Part shown: positions 38,107-52,984 of the stretch, piece after piece
How positions within the stretch are numbered: position 1 is the stretch's first letter
How the letters are laid out: each line of letters opens with the position of its first letter
Assembly (NCBI RefSeq): GCF_001039355.2
Contig: NW_019775524.1
Span: 1,773,863-1,837,862, forward strand
Direction: 5' to 3'
Source: Lingula anatina
Lineage: Eukaryota > Brachiopoda > Lingulata > Lingulida > Lingulidae
DNA length: 64,000 nt
Translations under genes and position numbers: made by a program
Notes under the pieces: generated by a model
What the model saw: only the letters and a program-made list of their open reading frames with translations
Database searches by the model: none
What the model was told of the DNA's origin: nothing

Positions 38107-38281
38107 ATCATGAATTGTGTGAATTGAGTCAGCTCTGGCTGTGACCTGAGAATAGACAGTGGGACAGCAAGCAGAGGGGACTGTGACCTGAGAATAGACA
38201 GTGGGACAGCAAGCAGAGGAGACTGTGACCCGAGAATAGACAGTGGGACAGAAAGCAGCAGCAACAGGTGACGTGTGGACA
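38107..38281 (+). other. Predicted 5' UTR exon of the cytospin gene
   Basis: An acceptor TTACTTTCAG ends at 38106 and a consensus donor GGACA|GTAAGT follows at 38281/38282, defining a 175-nt exon. It contains a five-codon upstream ORF (ATGAATTGTGTGAATTGA, 38110-38127) and a 42-bp minisatellite. The next exon, from 39198 (acceptor TATTCAG), holds the proposed start codon. There is no transcript evidence. Confidence 0.4.
38139..38264. repeat. 42-bp minisatellite, three copies
   Basis: TGTGACCTGAGAATAGACAG recurs at 38140, 38182 and (one change) 38224, giving a 42-bp period. It fills most of the predicted 5' UTR exon. The minus strand is open through it, but nothing suggests that it is coded. 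Confidence 0.92.
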
Positions 38282-39219
38282 GTAAGTGGCAAATCCAGTA
38301 TTCACAGTATAGTCATTGTCGTCCAAATTCAGGATAATTGTTGGCTTTTAACCCTCCTTATAAATGAATCTGTATCATACCTGTGGAACCCAGTCCATCC
38401 CTGAATATAAATTACAGTTCAAACACTTTAATTGTTTGATTAGCAGGTTTGTCATGACTAAATTTATCATTGATAAGGGTGTTAACGTGGTAGAGAAAAG
38501 ATTTGTGTCGTTTGGTGATTATTTAACAAGTTACCAACCTCACAGAAGGTAAGGCGAGAAACTTAATGAAAGGTATGTTGTAAAGAAAGATGAACTGAAA
38601 TGTATATCTCATTTAGTTAATTACTAGTGAAACTGGTGAGAAGAATTTATACAGTACTAATACATGAATAGCATCAGAGATATAAAGTGTTAATTAAGAA
38701 TCTATATTTTTACTTAATTAAGGATTTTACATTCAGTTATATTTCAGACAAAAAGTGAATTTTTTTTCAATTTTGAATTATACAGAACAGATTTATCTGG
38801 CTTCATCTTATTTATAAGTACTCCTAAAGAGAGAGTGAAAGAGGGGGCAGGCTACTCAGGGAGGGAGGGGGGGGGCTTCACTCAAAAGCGGTGACTTACT
38901 GCATAAGCTAATGCTTATTTGAAATAATTATTCCATTGTACAACTACTTAACATGTGGATGGTATATTATTATTAAAGTAGACCAGTGCACACAGAACAG
39001 GTAAGACCAGGGAGGGTTAATTGCTATAATTGGTGGGGCACGCTGACATCACATACACAACCTTGATTCATGAAATGGAAATTAAATGATTTCACTCCCT
39101 GCAAATAATGGGCTGCAGGTGAGAACATCTGATAGTCAGGTTCTCAAAGTGGAGTTGATCTAGACTGGAGTGAATTAGTGCTAGTGCCTGTATTCAGCAT
39201 CAACACGCAACCTGTTAAG

Positions 39220-42200
39220 ATGTCTACTGCTGTCAGGAAGTCCCTGCAAGCTAAGGTAGTCTGTTTTACTTTTATTTTTCTGTGATATATATATATATAT
39301 ATTGGAGAGGAATGGTTTTGTTGCTTCTTGTCTAAATTTATGTGGCACTTAAGGCTAGATTATTACAGTAATTAATGCATTAACTTGGTTCCTTGGTTCC
39401 TTAGACATGAAGCTGTCTAATGCTCATCAGTAGGAATACGGTAGTTCAGGTGAGACAAACTGTTATCTGTTGCAATAGAAAAAATGGAAAGGTTCATGAT
39501 ATAACTAATTAATGTATTTGGTAACTTAAAACAAGTACATTTCCATTGAAGTGTATTAGACCCAACTAGAACTCATTTGAGGAGCTTCAGGTATAAATAA
39601 AATATATGTGGCACGTCCATATGGCAGTAACCAGATAAATAACACAAATATGATTTTTACCTTTTTTCTCTTTGCCCCCCCCCTTGTCCAACTACTACTT
39701 GACTTTTCCAGCTGGCATTATCAAGGATAGACAATGTTGATCAGGAAACCCTGAGTATAAATCTTGGCCATGTACAGTGTGTATGCATGTAAAGGTCAGT
39801 CTTGACTGTGTTAATGGAGTGACCACAGGGAGTTATGCAGGTGAATTAGGATTACAGGTACTAATTACTACCTGGCCAGTCTCTAAGGCTACCTGAACCA
39901 GCTGAAAGATTGTTAATCTGTCTTCCTTTGCCCTGCTATCCCTTTGATTATTCCCCGCCAACCTGGGGCTGTCATAAGTAGAAACAGTCATTAGAACAAT
40001 ATAAATGTGTTTTTATTAGAATAAGCATATCGTTACATGACATAACTTGGCAATATTTTCCTCACACCTTGCCAATATTTTATAGCCATTATCCCTTTGA
40101 TCTCTTTCTTATAATCAATTTCTATTGTATTTCACCCCTTAGGATGTTTCACTTCAGTCAAAAAGAGGGCGCTTTGGGCAAATCCTTCTCAGCTGGGTTC
40201 AGTTAATAAATGCCATGTTATTGAATCTGTTGTGCCCTTGTCAAGATATGACTAAGGCACTATAATGTAGATCTGTTTATTTAGAGGCACTAATCAATAC
40301 CTGCTCCAATAGACTGTGTTTATTTCATCGGCTGTGGGCTGAGCCCCACCATTACCATATGAAAGCATGGCCAGTGGTTTAGCGAGTGCATTTCCTAGTC
40401 AGTGCACAGAGTGCTGGCTAAGACGTTTTTAAGTCCCAGCTGTCAGAACTGCTCTCAGATGTGCATTCTTGAAGAGGCATATATTAGATTTGGTGTATGG
40501 GAACAGTGCTGAAATGGATCGGGGACCCTTAGGTGAGTCTTGTTGATCTAGTGAACTGTGACTGGGTGTATGACTTAACACCAGGGCTTTGTATGGGGAG
40601 ATATGGCTGTATGACAATAAATTTTAGCTGTTTCTATTTTTTTTACGACGGAATGAAGTGTATGAGGTGCATTATTGGAATTCTTCTCTGTGTTTTCTTT
40701 TAATGATATCTTTTAGGTCTGAAGCACTTTTGGCATTAAGTCATCCTTTAGATTTATTTCTAGACAGATATTATGTTCATGCTTATAATTGATCTTTGCT
40801 AGTCTGTATATAAATTATGTACAAAAGGAGCTGTTTATGTGAAGGATGCATGCTGGCATTTTGCATATGACTGGAACTGAAAATATTTGCTGTATTTATG
40901 CAGTCAAAGTATCCCCTTCTTTGGAGATATTTTTCTCAGATCCTCAGTTGAAGGTACAGGATTTTATACATCTTCAAAGAAACATGTTGCAGTATACATG
41001 ATGATAGCTGTCAAACATGAAGTTTCAAAACTATATAGATATATATACATATTTTTTGAAAATAAGGGCTTTTCTCCCCTACCTAATTTGGTTGGGTATG
41101 ACGTAATGGCTGCTTCCTACTGATTGGAGCTGCAGCTGGCAAATCTATAGACTTCTGGCCAGTGAATGCATTATGTAATATCTCTTATTGATATCCTTAT
41201 AAGCAAATATTAGTTCCCCCATCAGACCTATTTGATAATATTAGGTGAATTATAATTCCCTATTTATGTGATATTACTGTATCCAATATAACTAGGCATC
41301 CAGTGCAGAATTTGAGTACAGTGGCTGTGCAAAAAGTAGCAGGGATTTCTTTACTGTTCAAGTTCAGGTTTATTATGTAACATGTAATTGTCATTTCCAT
41401 TTGTTGTCATTTTTTTCTTTTTTTTTTTTTCATTCTTACAGTTTTCTTCATTTTACTGATAAATCATAACTGACTGAATATGACTCTTGCAGATGCAGTT
41501 GCATGGTTTCCCAGTTGTCAATATTGTTCAAGTAATATTTCCAAGCTTGCGTGTGTGCTGGTGTTCCCACACAGATGCAGTTAATGATTGATACTGACTG
41601 CCATTTTTGTGTATCCTAATGTGTCTCATTAAGGCTTTAATTATGGCTTCAGATATAATCTGTCTTATACTGGGATTTCATGGTAATTTTATGACTTGGT
41701 GATCCCTGCAATGCTCTTTGGGTAAGAGATCATAATTGTAGAGCTCATGCATGGCCATTCTATAGTTGCTATCATTTATAGCATACAGCATGAAGACTTG
41801 AAGACTTAAAATAGACTCATTCTTTAACTGGCATGGAATATTTTATTGGAAAACAAGACACACTTCTAAGGAACACACAGGTAGCTACAAAAAGTGGGTC
41901 AAAATATATTTGTTGTTGCAAAGGTTTGCATGAGAAAAGTGATGCTTTGTTTTGGGAACTGTAAGCTAACACTTAAACACAGCACATATATAGTTGCTTC
42001 TTCTAATAGCCAGATATGATGGGGGAGCTTAAATAAAAGTTTTATTATATTATTTCTTTAATGGAAAGCTGGAAAGATTTAATGGAAAAGTCTGTCTATG
42101 AATTGAACATATGTTTTTTTCACTGCATTGGGCACAGTGAGAACCAAAGCACTTTCACAATATAATCATTAAGTCATTCTTTAAAAAAAATCTAAATACT

Positions 42201-45200
42201 TAGACTTGAAAAATTGCAAACAGTTTGGCTGGCATTCATACTCTTTCTTGTATTTGATTTCCATAACAAAGAGTTATTTTTCTTTTTAATGGCATGTTAT
42301 TGTATATATATATGGTTTTGACTTATTGAGGGTTTTTTGTCTTTAAATTACTCTTTAGCCATTAATAAACTGAATTTATGCGTCTGCTTATAAATATATT
42401 TTGGTCATTTGAAAAAAAAATTGGAAATATGATCAAAAGCTTGGTATAAATTGGCCTCGGCATACAATTGTGTGATTCAGTGCCATCTCTCCCTATATTA
42501 CAAACTGGCCAAGCAAGGATCTATAGGCAGTGATGCAATAAGGCTATGCAGGCAGTGCAATAGGTAAGCAAATTTGGGTAGTTAGATAGGGAGTGTTTGG
42601 AGCGTTTCTCATGGAGGATTTTATTTCTAAATTAAATAAAACATCTGGCATGTGAGACATATCAGTATCACTGGGCTTGGCAAGGCAAATGTCTCATTTG
42701 AGTTATTTCAAATCAATCAAATGCCCACCCGATGGAAAGATGACAGCTGAATTGTAGCCGAAGAAAAGAAATTGTCCCTTGTAAAAAAGATAATGATTCA
42801 ATAATGTGTGCATCATTGCTCCCAGTGAATAGCCTTCATCACAAAGGCACAGTGTGGGCTGCTCGCTGTTGCGAAACACTCCATGCGATCTCGTGAGAGA
42901 TGCTGATCATTTTCCAGTGCAGTTAAGAGTGCAGGGTAATAAACTGAATGTGTTTACTACATGTATAGGAATATATAGCAGCACTGGGTATGGAGCTGTC
43001 CAGGGTAGATATGTCTGGTAGGATATTTTGAAGGGCTGTCTTGACTCTGAAAAATATTGAGACATTAGGGGTATAAGAATAAGTTATAGATACTCATGTC
43101 TAAGTTACATATTTTAATTAAACTGTGCACAAAAAAAAATTAAATTATGATATGTGGAATCGTGTTTTTTACAATTAAGATTAACATATTTACATTGTAT
43201 TCTGGGATTGGTTTTGGGAAGGGGTGGGAAAATGTCACAAATATTGTATTTTGTTTCAGAAATGTATGTCTGAGTCACTTTTTTATAGAACAAAAAAAGG
43301 AACAGGATGTCTTTTCAACTGTAAAATACAATAGAATACCAAATGGATTTTGTTTGTGTCAATTAGAACCCACCCTGGGTGTCTAGTTAAACAAGAAATT
43401 TGTCATTTCCTTAAACTGTATGACATATTGTGAAAACAGGTCCTTAGTGGTTTTTGATGTTATATGACAATTATGCAGAGTTTAGGCAGGTTATATGTTG
43501 ATGTTTAACAATCAAAATGTTTGATAACTGAGTTAAGCATTGTTTTATAAATTTTATAATGTATTACATCTTCTTACATTTTATTCTATAAGATGAAATT
43601 AAACTGACCATTTTCAAATCATAATTTCAGCCTCTTTACAGCCAGAAAGCAAGTGTGCTCCCTGTCCCCAGGCCTGCAATGAAGAAGACACAACAAGGCT
43701 CCACCAAAATCCCTGTTCAGGGCAAATCACCGTCATCGAGCAAGTTGCCTTTTGAAAAATCCAAATCTGACCTTGCAGCCACAGCTGTCTTCAAGAAACC
43801 AGACAAGCCGCCTATGAGCAAGAACTATCTTAGTAAGAGTCATGACAATCTTGCATTTACTTTACGACGACGTGCTAATACAGCACCAAAACCACGACCC
43901 CAATCTACGCTAGGGATACCAAAGCCAGAGGACTATAGCAAAAGATTCTATATGAACAAGGATACAAATAAAAGTCCTGCTCCTACGACACGTATACAAA
44001 AATCACGTCCTACAAGTGGTAGTACAACATCTTTGCGTAAAGCAGTTAGTACACAAAGTATAGAACGCACTGGTTTGTCGACACCAACTAAAAACATGGA
44101 GGCCAAAAATGGAGGACTGATGAAGAAAAGTTCTAGCATTCAGAATATTGACAAGACTCCTGTTGTTATTAAACGGGCAGCAAGCTCCCAGACTTTAAGC
44201 AAAGAAAGAATGGGGAGAAATAACCGTGTCTCTGCCCCAGCAAATGTGCTGGCTTATAATGCAGAACTCTTAGCAAACTTTGAGAAAGAGAAACGCATAT
44301 TGGAAAGTAGAATTTCAGAGCTTATCCAGATTACAGAAACTAGAAAAGCAGAAATTGAAAAATACAAAATAGAAACAAGAAGACTGAAGGAAAAGCTTCC
44401 CTCACAAGAGGTTAAAGAGGAACTTGATTTATTACGCAATGAGAACAGACTTCTCAAAGACAGATTGCAAGAGCTTGGAATATCTGTGGAACAGATCACG
44501 GACACCGAGAAACTGTCCATGCTGAAGAAATCCCATCACGTCCAGAAACACCTGACTGTGGGCTCAACTCCTGCTACCAGTGCCACAAATAGAACTGAGT
44601 CTAGCTCAGCTGGGCATGAGGAGGGCCCTGCAGGTAGCAGTGCCTCAGAAGACAAGCCTCAGTTAGGCAACAGTGCCGTGTGCTGCACAGGCAGCATAGA
44701 TAACATTGCTGGTTCCTGTGCAGGTGAATCAGACACGGGGCTGTCTGTGGGTGAGCTTTCCTGTGTTACTCCAGACCACGGCTCCTGCTTCTCCATAGCT
44801 GAGAATGCTAACTGGGAGACCAAGAGTAATAAGAGCAGCGATGTCTTGAGTGAGCTCTCCGTGGCTTGTCTTCAAGACAGGATTCTCCAGATGGAGGAGT
44901 CCCATTACAGCACCAATGAGGAACTGCAGGCCACGCTGCAGGAGTTTGGAGACATGCAGGAGGCTGTCAACGAACTGTCCATGGAGAATGAACGGCTGGC
45001 AGACGAGAAAGCGGTGCTGCTGGAGTCTCTGTGCACCCAAACTGAAAAGTTAGAGAACTGTCGCATTCAGATTGAACATTTGAAAGCACTGCTGTTGACT
45101 GATATCGATAATGGTGATCGTTCTGAGCGTGAGGTACAGTTGGTCTCGCTCCTCAAGGGTGCGCAGGAGGAGCGCGAGGAAATGATGCTCAAACAGACGG

Positions 45201-48200
45201 AGCTAATTAACAGTTTCCACGCAGTGGAAGGAGAGAACAGGGAAATGGAAGACATCATTAAAGCGCTACGCGACAAAATTCACATATCTGAGGACAAAAT
45301 AGAGAGCCTCCAGGCAGATAAGCAGGAGATTGAGAAACAGGTCCTGGAGCAGAAAGAAAGGATTGAGAACGATCAGCTTGAAATCAATCGCCTCAAGGCC
45401 CTGGTAGAGCATGAGAAAGCTAAGTTAGTGGACTTGGAAAGCAGCAGGAATGTAGAAGACAAGTCTGAGCTGGAGACCCTTCTGCAGAAACTGAGACAGG
45501 AAAAGGATAAAGCTGAGACTGAACTAGCTGAGGTGCAGGACACATTGGCACACAGTCAGTGTGAGGTATGTACTTAACTGGTGGAGAGAGAGAGGAGGGA
45601 GGGAGAGAGAGGGGAGGAGGAGGAAGGGGTGGAGAGACAGGCAGAGAGAGGGAGGGAGGGCAAGAGAGATAGAGAGAGGCATGGTTATTACAGAAACAAC
45701 CCTTTATGAATTAATATCGTGAAAGAAAAAAAGGCAAGTTTAGAATTCACCAGTATGTTTACTGATATATGAGATGAGCTTGCTAGTTGCTGCTAAAGGC
45801 ACTACCCCCCATACCAGCCACATTAATCACTGTGTACTGAGTGAGTGTGGATATACATGTATACCACTGACTCAGATCATGGCAAATTTGGAATGGCAAC
45901 AGTGACTGCACTTGTATACCCCAGTTTCAGCTTACCTCTGGTTTCAGTTGACCCTATCGTAAGTGAATCACAGGGAAAGCAATATGTGCTTTATAAACCA
46001 AACTAAATATACACACCTGAAGTCCACCACTTCTCCTTTTACCTGTGCACGTTCATCTAAAGGTGTGTTTACAACCCAATGTGCTGCAAGCTGAGAATTG
46101 CAGTGCTTTTTTATGTAGATAACTGCAATCACCTGCTGGGTTGTTTATCCTCACAGAATGCCATGTATGAATGATTGGGTAGAAAATACCAAGGTATGAA
46201 ATAAATGTCTGTTTTGTTATATTTTTTCTTTGTCTAAGGGAAAGGGATTTTTTTTTAAGTGGCTAAATTATTATTCCTGAAACTTACCTGTATATGAATG
46301 CTTGTGTTCATGTATATTCAAAAGGAATGTCTCTAGTGCTTCAATAATGTGAGGCTTTTCTTATTTTCATTTAGTTTTGAAAAGACATGATAATAAATGT
46401 CATTGGAGTCCCTTGCTACCTGTAAGGTACATCTCGGATCACACATTGACAACTGGTGATTATTTAAGAGTTGCCTAATATTACTCAACATGGCCAAACC
46501 ATTAACTTAACACTCTAGCAGGAAGCAAACTTTTGAAGTTGTAAAAGAGAGTTAAATCCCCTGTAAGGAAATTACTTGTTAGAGCCTCTCAAAGTGGACT
46601 GGTCCAGTTCAGTATACCATTCAATGTGAAAAGGGCCCCAATCCCAGCATGCACAGTGCAATCGTGGGGAGGGAAGATTGCTGTTTCAACCTTTCTTCCT
46701 TTTGTCAAGTGCATTTCACTTCTTGTAATTGTTTGTTTAGGTGGTATTTGATATTAAAGTAAATGTCAGTGTAACAGCTTGGAGTCTTTCAACCCATAGA
46801 GTAAACAGCTTTATGTAAGCAGATAATCATGTTACAGTATTTTTTGTACAGTTTTTACATTTTTTTATATTATTATTGTTATTATATATTGGATGCTCTT
46901 TTCTCTAAATATCAGTTGCACAGTCATCCCGTGCAGTTACAGATAATAGCTATTTATACCAGTCTTGCTTATGCAGCTTTTCTAGTTATTTAAGAGATAA
47001 CTTAACATTGTTCTAATTTCCATTTTTCTCCATAGGTCAGCAAACTGAAGGAGACTCTGACCACTTTGGAGGAGGAGTACAAAGTGGTGAAAGCAAACCA
47101 GACAAAGCGCGTGGATGAGCTGGAGACACAGATCCAGAAGGTGACCACCGAGAAGATGGAGCTGCGCCAGGAGGCTGACACCCTGCGCGACCACATTGAC
47201 CAGCTCTCTCAGGACTGCGACCGCTACCTGGAGTCCAAGAAATCCTACAACGCCACGCTGAGTGACCTGCAGCAGGACTTGCGTGAGTCGCGCCTACGCT
47301 GCGTGGAGCTCCAGAAGGAGATCGAGGAGATGCAGCACCAACACGAGCAGGAGATAGAAGACTGGAAGCAGTTCCAGCAGGACCTCCAGACAGCAGTGGT
47401 CATTGCCAACGATATCAAGACAGAGGCGCAGGAAGATGGAGAGAAGATGAGGACTGAGAATGATGTTCTCAGGGATCAGGTAGGGTGGCATGCTAGGCCA
47501 GGGTATGGTTTCAAGATATAGAGTGTTTGGATTTTCACCAAACTTAAATCATCAAAGAGGGAAGAAGACACTGAAAATGACTTTTTATCATTGATCTATC
47601 ATAATGAAGACTCAGCATCAAATAAAGTCAATATGGCCTTAATTATTATTACATTGGAAATATTTCAATATCTTGAAAATTTTACTCATTAGCTCTTTAG
47701 TTACAGTATTTATTTTAAAATTGAAAATGATGACATGATTTCTGTGTGGGTTCTATCAAGCTGTTATGTACTGCTAAAACGTGTGTGTAACAGAAGAATC
47801 ATATGTCTTTGTTTTGTAGATAAAAAAGCTGCAGAATGATTTTGAGAGATATCGTGAGGAAGCCGACAGACTAAAAACCCAAAGAACAATAGAAAACAGA
47901 TCTCCAGGTGTGATTTCTTCCAATGAGCTGAAAACACGCATCCTGAGTTCTGCTGATCGTGAGCTGATTCTTTTGCGTCAAGGACGAAAGCCAAGTGACG
48001 CAAGAGGTGGAAACCAGTCGCAATCTGTGAAAAATTTAATCCGATCTATTGAAGATCAAGTGAAGACATCTTCCAAGTCATCTAGTCAGAACAGCTCCAG
48101 GAGGGGCTCTATGGACAGTCTGGGTCCCTGTAGCCCTGCCAACATGGGGGCAACAAGTCCTAAATCAGAGACAATCAAGTCTCCAACAGGTGACTTGCGA

Positions 48201-51200
48201 AGAGCAAGTGTAGCTGTGGACACTCCTTTTTCACATAAAACTGTATTTAAAAAGACTCCTGATTCCGCCAAAGATGTGCGCCTCCAAAGACATTCCGTGA
48301 CCTCGCTGATCTATGAGAGCTCACAACAGCAAACTGACGATGCCAAATCTTCGCCCTCTCTGGCTGCTCCTACAGCCAGGAGTGAGGGAGAAACACCAAA
48401 GAGAAGTCCAGCGATAACCTCCATATTGACAACAACACCAAGAAAAAACAGTATAGCTGGGTGAGTATCTTATTACCTGATGAATTTTTTTTTCTCTACC
48501 AAGTTAAATATAACAATGTTTCCTTTTTTCCTTTCAAGTTTTATTGGTATTTAAAATTTTACCCCTTTTATCAGTCTTGTTTCTCATTATTCTCATCAAG
48601 ATCTTATTTGATAACAATCAGTTTTATTGTGTTGAGATATTCTAAAGAAAATTCAACATTTGGAATGTGTCCTCATAATATCTTGCCTACAGATGCTATA
48701 GATATAGCATTTGGGTTTCCAAGATTGACCCAAGGTAGTTTAAAAGTAAGGCAAACGGACCATTAAACTGGTACAATCTGTTTACTGCAGCTGGTAGCTA
48801 TAAGTAACACTCATTTCAAATAAGTCTAATTCATGTTGCACGTGGACTGCTACATTAACGGTCTCCAGGGGGTAGCACAGCAGTCAGGGGATTAATCATT
48901 TACGTGTTTTTTAAAGGTTTTTTTTTTTTTTTCGTCCAAATTGGCTTTTTTTGCCTGTAGTGCTAGTAAACAGAAATGACAGTTAGATTGGCTACATAGC
49001 TTTGTATTTTGGCACTCAAAGGAACAGAATAAATTCATTGTATGAACTGTCAACTTGGCGTCAACTTTTGTAATTTGGAAAATAATCACAAAAGCAATCA
49101 AATATTCCTTAATATTGAAATATCACTATATGATTGGAAAAAAAGTTATTGTACAGTTTGGTCTTATATGGATAATGGATACTGCATGAAATTTCATATA
49201 TCTGTTACTCCATTATATAAAGAAAGAAGTTCTACCAGTTAGATTGCAAACAGTTTGTGTAAAGCAAGTATTGCTTTATATTAATTAAACAACATTAATA
49301 TCATACTTGTGACTGGAGGGGGCTGGTAAATGCTGTTGGAAGGCCTGAGAAATGTTCATTTATTCTGGCTTATGCTAGCACTTCAAGTCCATTTATATAC
49401 CAAGTTATGACTATTTCACAAAATAATCCTTATTTCATTCACACGCTGCAGAGAATGCGTATAAAGGCAAATCCCTCTTGTCCCTTTGAACATTGTAAGC
49501 TGTGTCCCTAAAGGTATGATAGAATTGTGAGAAGTGGCTTGAGAACTGAAGATGCTGCCCTTTTTTTATTTTGATTCCATCCAAACAGAAAACATACCTC
49601 CACTTAAATACAGGCGCCCCATGAAGATGAGTGATGTACATGAAAATGTTATGAAAATTGTGCACTGAAGTATCAAGTGAGGCTTATAAGTTCCATTCAG
49701 TATTTTTGAATAGAAACTTTCTCACAGACTGAGTTTTGGCATGAAACTTTGGTAGACGGCAATTTCCTCTTTGGGCATCGGTGCACCCCACGACCCTTGG
49801 AGACCTTCAGCGACACAGTGAACCAATATGTCCACCTGAACAACAACGCGGTCCTTAATTGACATTCCATGCTTGTGCTCAGCAACAATGCTTAAATAGG
49901 AAGAAGAGTAAATCTCCCATGATCAGCAACATGCTGTCATTGATAATTTTTTTCCTGTGAATGGCAGAAAGGGGCATTTTTTTTTTTTTCATAGTGGAGG
50001 GCAAAATAGTAGAAGTGAGGGTCTAGTCTGGTGCCTCTGCATTTGGTTGAAACTTACAACTCCTCATTTATAACAAATTTAAGATAAAAAATGGCATTGC
50101 TACTTGCCATCTCCTTTAGTCAATTAACTATATTGAAATCATACTGGGAAAAGAGTTAACTTCTCACCATGCCAGTGTTTTCTTGAATAAAAAAAATATG
50201 ACCCTCAACTCACTGGCAGTGCATGGTCATTTCCCAGCACTTCCTTCCTGTAACTCCAGTCAAGGCTGAGGATATGCTTGGAGCTGGAGTGTGAAAGGAA
50301 TGGATGGCTCTTGAAGATTACTGACATCTTGTGGTGAAGTTGTTGACCTCTGCAATTTGTCAGTCTCTAACCCTTCAGCCACACTGCTGTGCACACCATG
50401 GCACAGCTCCAGTGCCTGCACCCATGTGAATGTTATGATGAACATAATGCAGAGAGAAATTTGGGGGAGAAAAAAACAAGAATTTGTTCCTGTGTGTGTT
50501 TGTGAATATATTGCTTTAAATAATGTACGCTTACTCTCCCAATGCAGACAATGATGTGTTCATGCACAGGATCTTCACATGTGGACTTCACATATTTGGA
50601 CTACTGTGGTATTCACAGTCACTTTAACAAAAAAAAAAGGGGGACTAGAAATGCAAATTTTATACATGTACCTAAGTATATCATACTAGGCTTAAACAGA
50701 AAATACATCTAATAATGTTGGCCCATAACTAACAATTTTAAAAAGTAGGGTGGGGACCATGAAACCTTCATAACCTAGATCAAATTTTACCCAGAGCGTA
50801 CCCTTTCCTTCCAAAACTGCAGTTCGTTGGAACCCCCTATACACCCCCCCCCCCACCCAACCCCCCCTGGCTGCTGTACTATAATGACAGTGGCCCACAA
50901 AAAAAATGACAGACATGAATTGTTTCACCTGTTTGTACCCTAGAGTGTGCTGTCTGACTGGTCATTGAACCTTTTTTTGTCTGTTTTCTTTCAGGAGTCC
51001 CGAGGTGCGTGACCCCCTGGCTGCACTGGCCAAACAGATGGGCGGCTCCAAGAGGAATGCCCTCCTCAAATGGTGCCAACAAAAAACTTTGGCACATAGG
51101 GTAAGTATGGGTGCAGTTACTTTACAAAAAAAGTCTTATTTAAATAAAAAGAAAAGAAAAAAAACTTAATGCTAATTAAATATATTTTATATTAAACAAG

Positions 51201-51951
51201 TTTAGTATCTAAAATTTGCTGTTGTTCCAGGGTATTGACATCACCAACTTCAGCAGTAGCTGGAATGATGGGCTGGCTTTCTGTGCTCTCCTCCATTCCT
51301 ACATGCCAGATAAAATACCATACAATGAACTCAACAGCCATGATAAGGTACAGAACAGAAGAATCAATCATGTTTTGATAAATATTTTAATCACAGTACC
51401 CGATAATAAACAAATTGCTCTTGAAATAAAATTGTTATCATTTATTATGGACCATCTCTCACTTTTCAGCTATATTTGTTACGAGTTGGTTTTAATTTGT
51501 GGATAAAGCTCACATTTTTGAGTCTGCTGTTGTGTAGCAGTTCACCAAATTATGTTATGTAATTCTTTATTTTACAGAGGAGAAATTTCACATTAGCTTT
51601 CAAAGCTGCAGAGAAGGTTGGAATTCCATCGACTCTGGTAAGTTTGTGGACAACAGAGACTCCATGTTTTTGTAGAGACCTGTGTGTGTGTGTATTTTTT
51701 TATGTGATACATTTTATATTTAAAATATAGTTGGAGAAGGCTTTGGTAAAGTAATGCTGTTAGTGTAATTTTTTTGCTTTCTAAAAAACATCATGGTTAG
51801 TAAAAATGTTAGGGTACGGCGTTTATTCTCCTAAGCCGCCATTTTCTCTCTCCAGAGTATCAGCGAGATGGCAGCCACAGAGCGTCCAGACTGGATGCAG
51901 GTGATGGCGTACGTGGCCAGCATATACAAACATTTTGAGTTTCATGGCTGA
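39220..51951 (+). CDS. SPECC1L: Cytospin (SPECC1/SPECC1L family) coiled-coil and CH-domain protein
   Basis: Eight coding exons: 39220-39255, 43631-45565, 47036-47479, 47820-48460, 50995-51100, 51231-51347, 51578-51637 and 51856-51951. Phases agree and give 1144 residues. The N-terminal 200 residues are basic and Ser-rich ([14 protein letters not shown]). Long coiled coils follow, with the family signature [36 protein letters not shown] is also typical. A Ser-rich linker leads to one C-terminal calponin-homology domain (about 1037-1140): [49 protein letters not shown]. Cytospins bind actin and stabilise microtubules in adhesion and cell division. Invertebrates usually have one gene for the vertebrate SPECC1 and SPECC1L, so the symbol is approximate. 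The start in the 36-nt first exon is inferred. Confidence 0.92.
45581..45680. repeat. Purine-rich GA tract next to a splice donor
   Basis: About 100 bp of almost pure G and A on the plus strand starts 15 bp after the large cytospin exon (donor at 45565/45566). Such tracts can bind splicing regulators or form triplex DNA. No function is shown here. Confidence 0.85.
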
Positions 51952-52984
51952 ACAGCGGGGGTCGAAGCTTCACTGGGACTGCACTCTGACGTGTTTAGTG
52001 AAGAGGAAATGTAGATTTTAGTAATACACAAAGATCATTGTTAATTTTTTTGTCACGAACTTGAAGGTACTTACTGTGGGGGATGGAGAGATCTGGAACA
52101 CTTACACAACATAATTCAAACTAATATTCATAAGTGAATTACATGTGATATAATCAGTGAATATTTGATGAGTGGGCTTAAGCAGTGGAAAATAACAATT
52201 ATTATTTATTTTTTTAATCATTTAAAAAAAACTTTTTTGATCATTTTTAAGAAGTTTTTTAAGTTATTATAAATGATGTAATTTCCATGTTTGAACTACT
52301 CATAACTGGTACATTGTAAGGTAATCAAAAGCTATGCTTTAAACATATTATGATAGGCTTTTTTTCCACGTGTTGCTAACCATTAATATAAATAGATGCA
52401 TGTACTTTACTACCTAAAATACAATAATTGTTACAGTGTATATAGATGTAAAACAAAAGTACTACAGTGACAAGGCAAGATATCACTGCACCAATGTTTG
52501 TATTGTTGTGAAGGGTAACAAGAGGAGTTTTGTGTACATTTTTGGTTTCTGTAGTCAGCTGTAGAAAGAGTAGGCTTAAATATGTAACAAGTGATTTTAA
52601 GATGTGAGGCAGACCTTCACCTTCATAAGTTATCCTTTGAAAAAGCAAATCACAGCAAAATCTATGCCAACCATACTCTTGACCCAGAGATATATAACAT
52701 GAAAGGTGAGAAGCATGTTGAAACTCTACTCACATTTGTAACCAAACCAAAACCCTTAAGAACATGAACCTATGTCATTAAAGAAAATTATTTTATTGAT
52801 ATATATTACCATAATTAAAATATTTTTATGCTGCTAGTTCTGGAATAATATTGGCAGGATATTCTTTGTGCTTTTTTTAATCTGTGGTTCCAGTTTTGTA
52901 CATGTATTGTTGTATATGCATTGTGGGTCATTTGTGAAGGTGACAGTGTTACTTTTACTTTAATTCACTTTTCACAGGGACTTA
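51952..52984 (+). other. Probable 3' UTR of the cytospin gene
   Basis: AT-rich sequence directly follows the stop codon. The transcript end is not clear, and a further stretch up to 54474 is also free of genes except for a MITE at 52985-53199. A plus-strand open frame at 54104-54439 has no recognisable domain. Confidence 0.45.

Larger units (their letters stand above)
33358..39197 (+). other. Presumed 5' introns and UTR exons of the cytospin gene
   Basis: There are no convincing coding exons. A 5' UTR exon is predicted at 38107-38281 and (AT)n tracts lie at about 35492-35510 and 37739-37810. The remainder is AT-rich intron-like DNA. I see no repeat that I can name. Confidence 0.45.

Noticed and set aside
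38083-38326. Two minus-strand open frames over the 42-bp minisatellite
   Set aside because: The open frames are a by-product of a repeat whose period is a multiple of three; the peptide is low complexity and lacks start or splice support.
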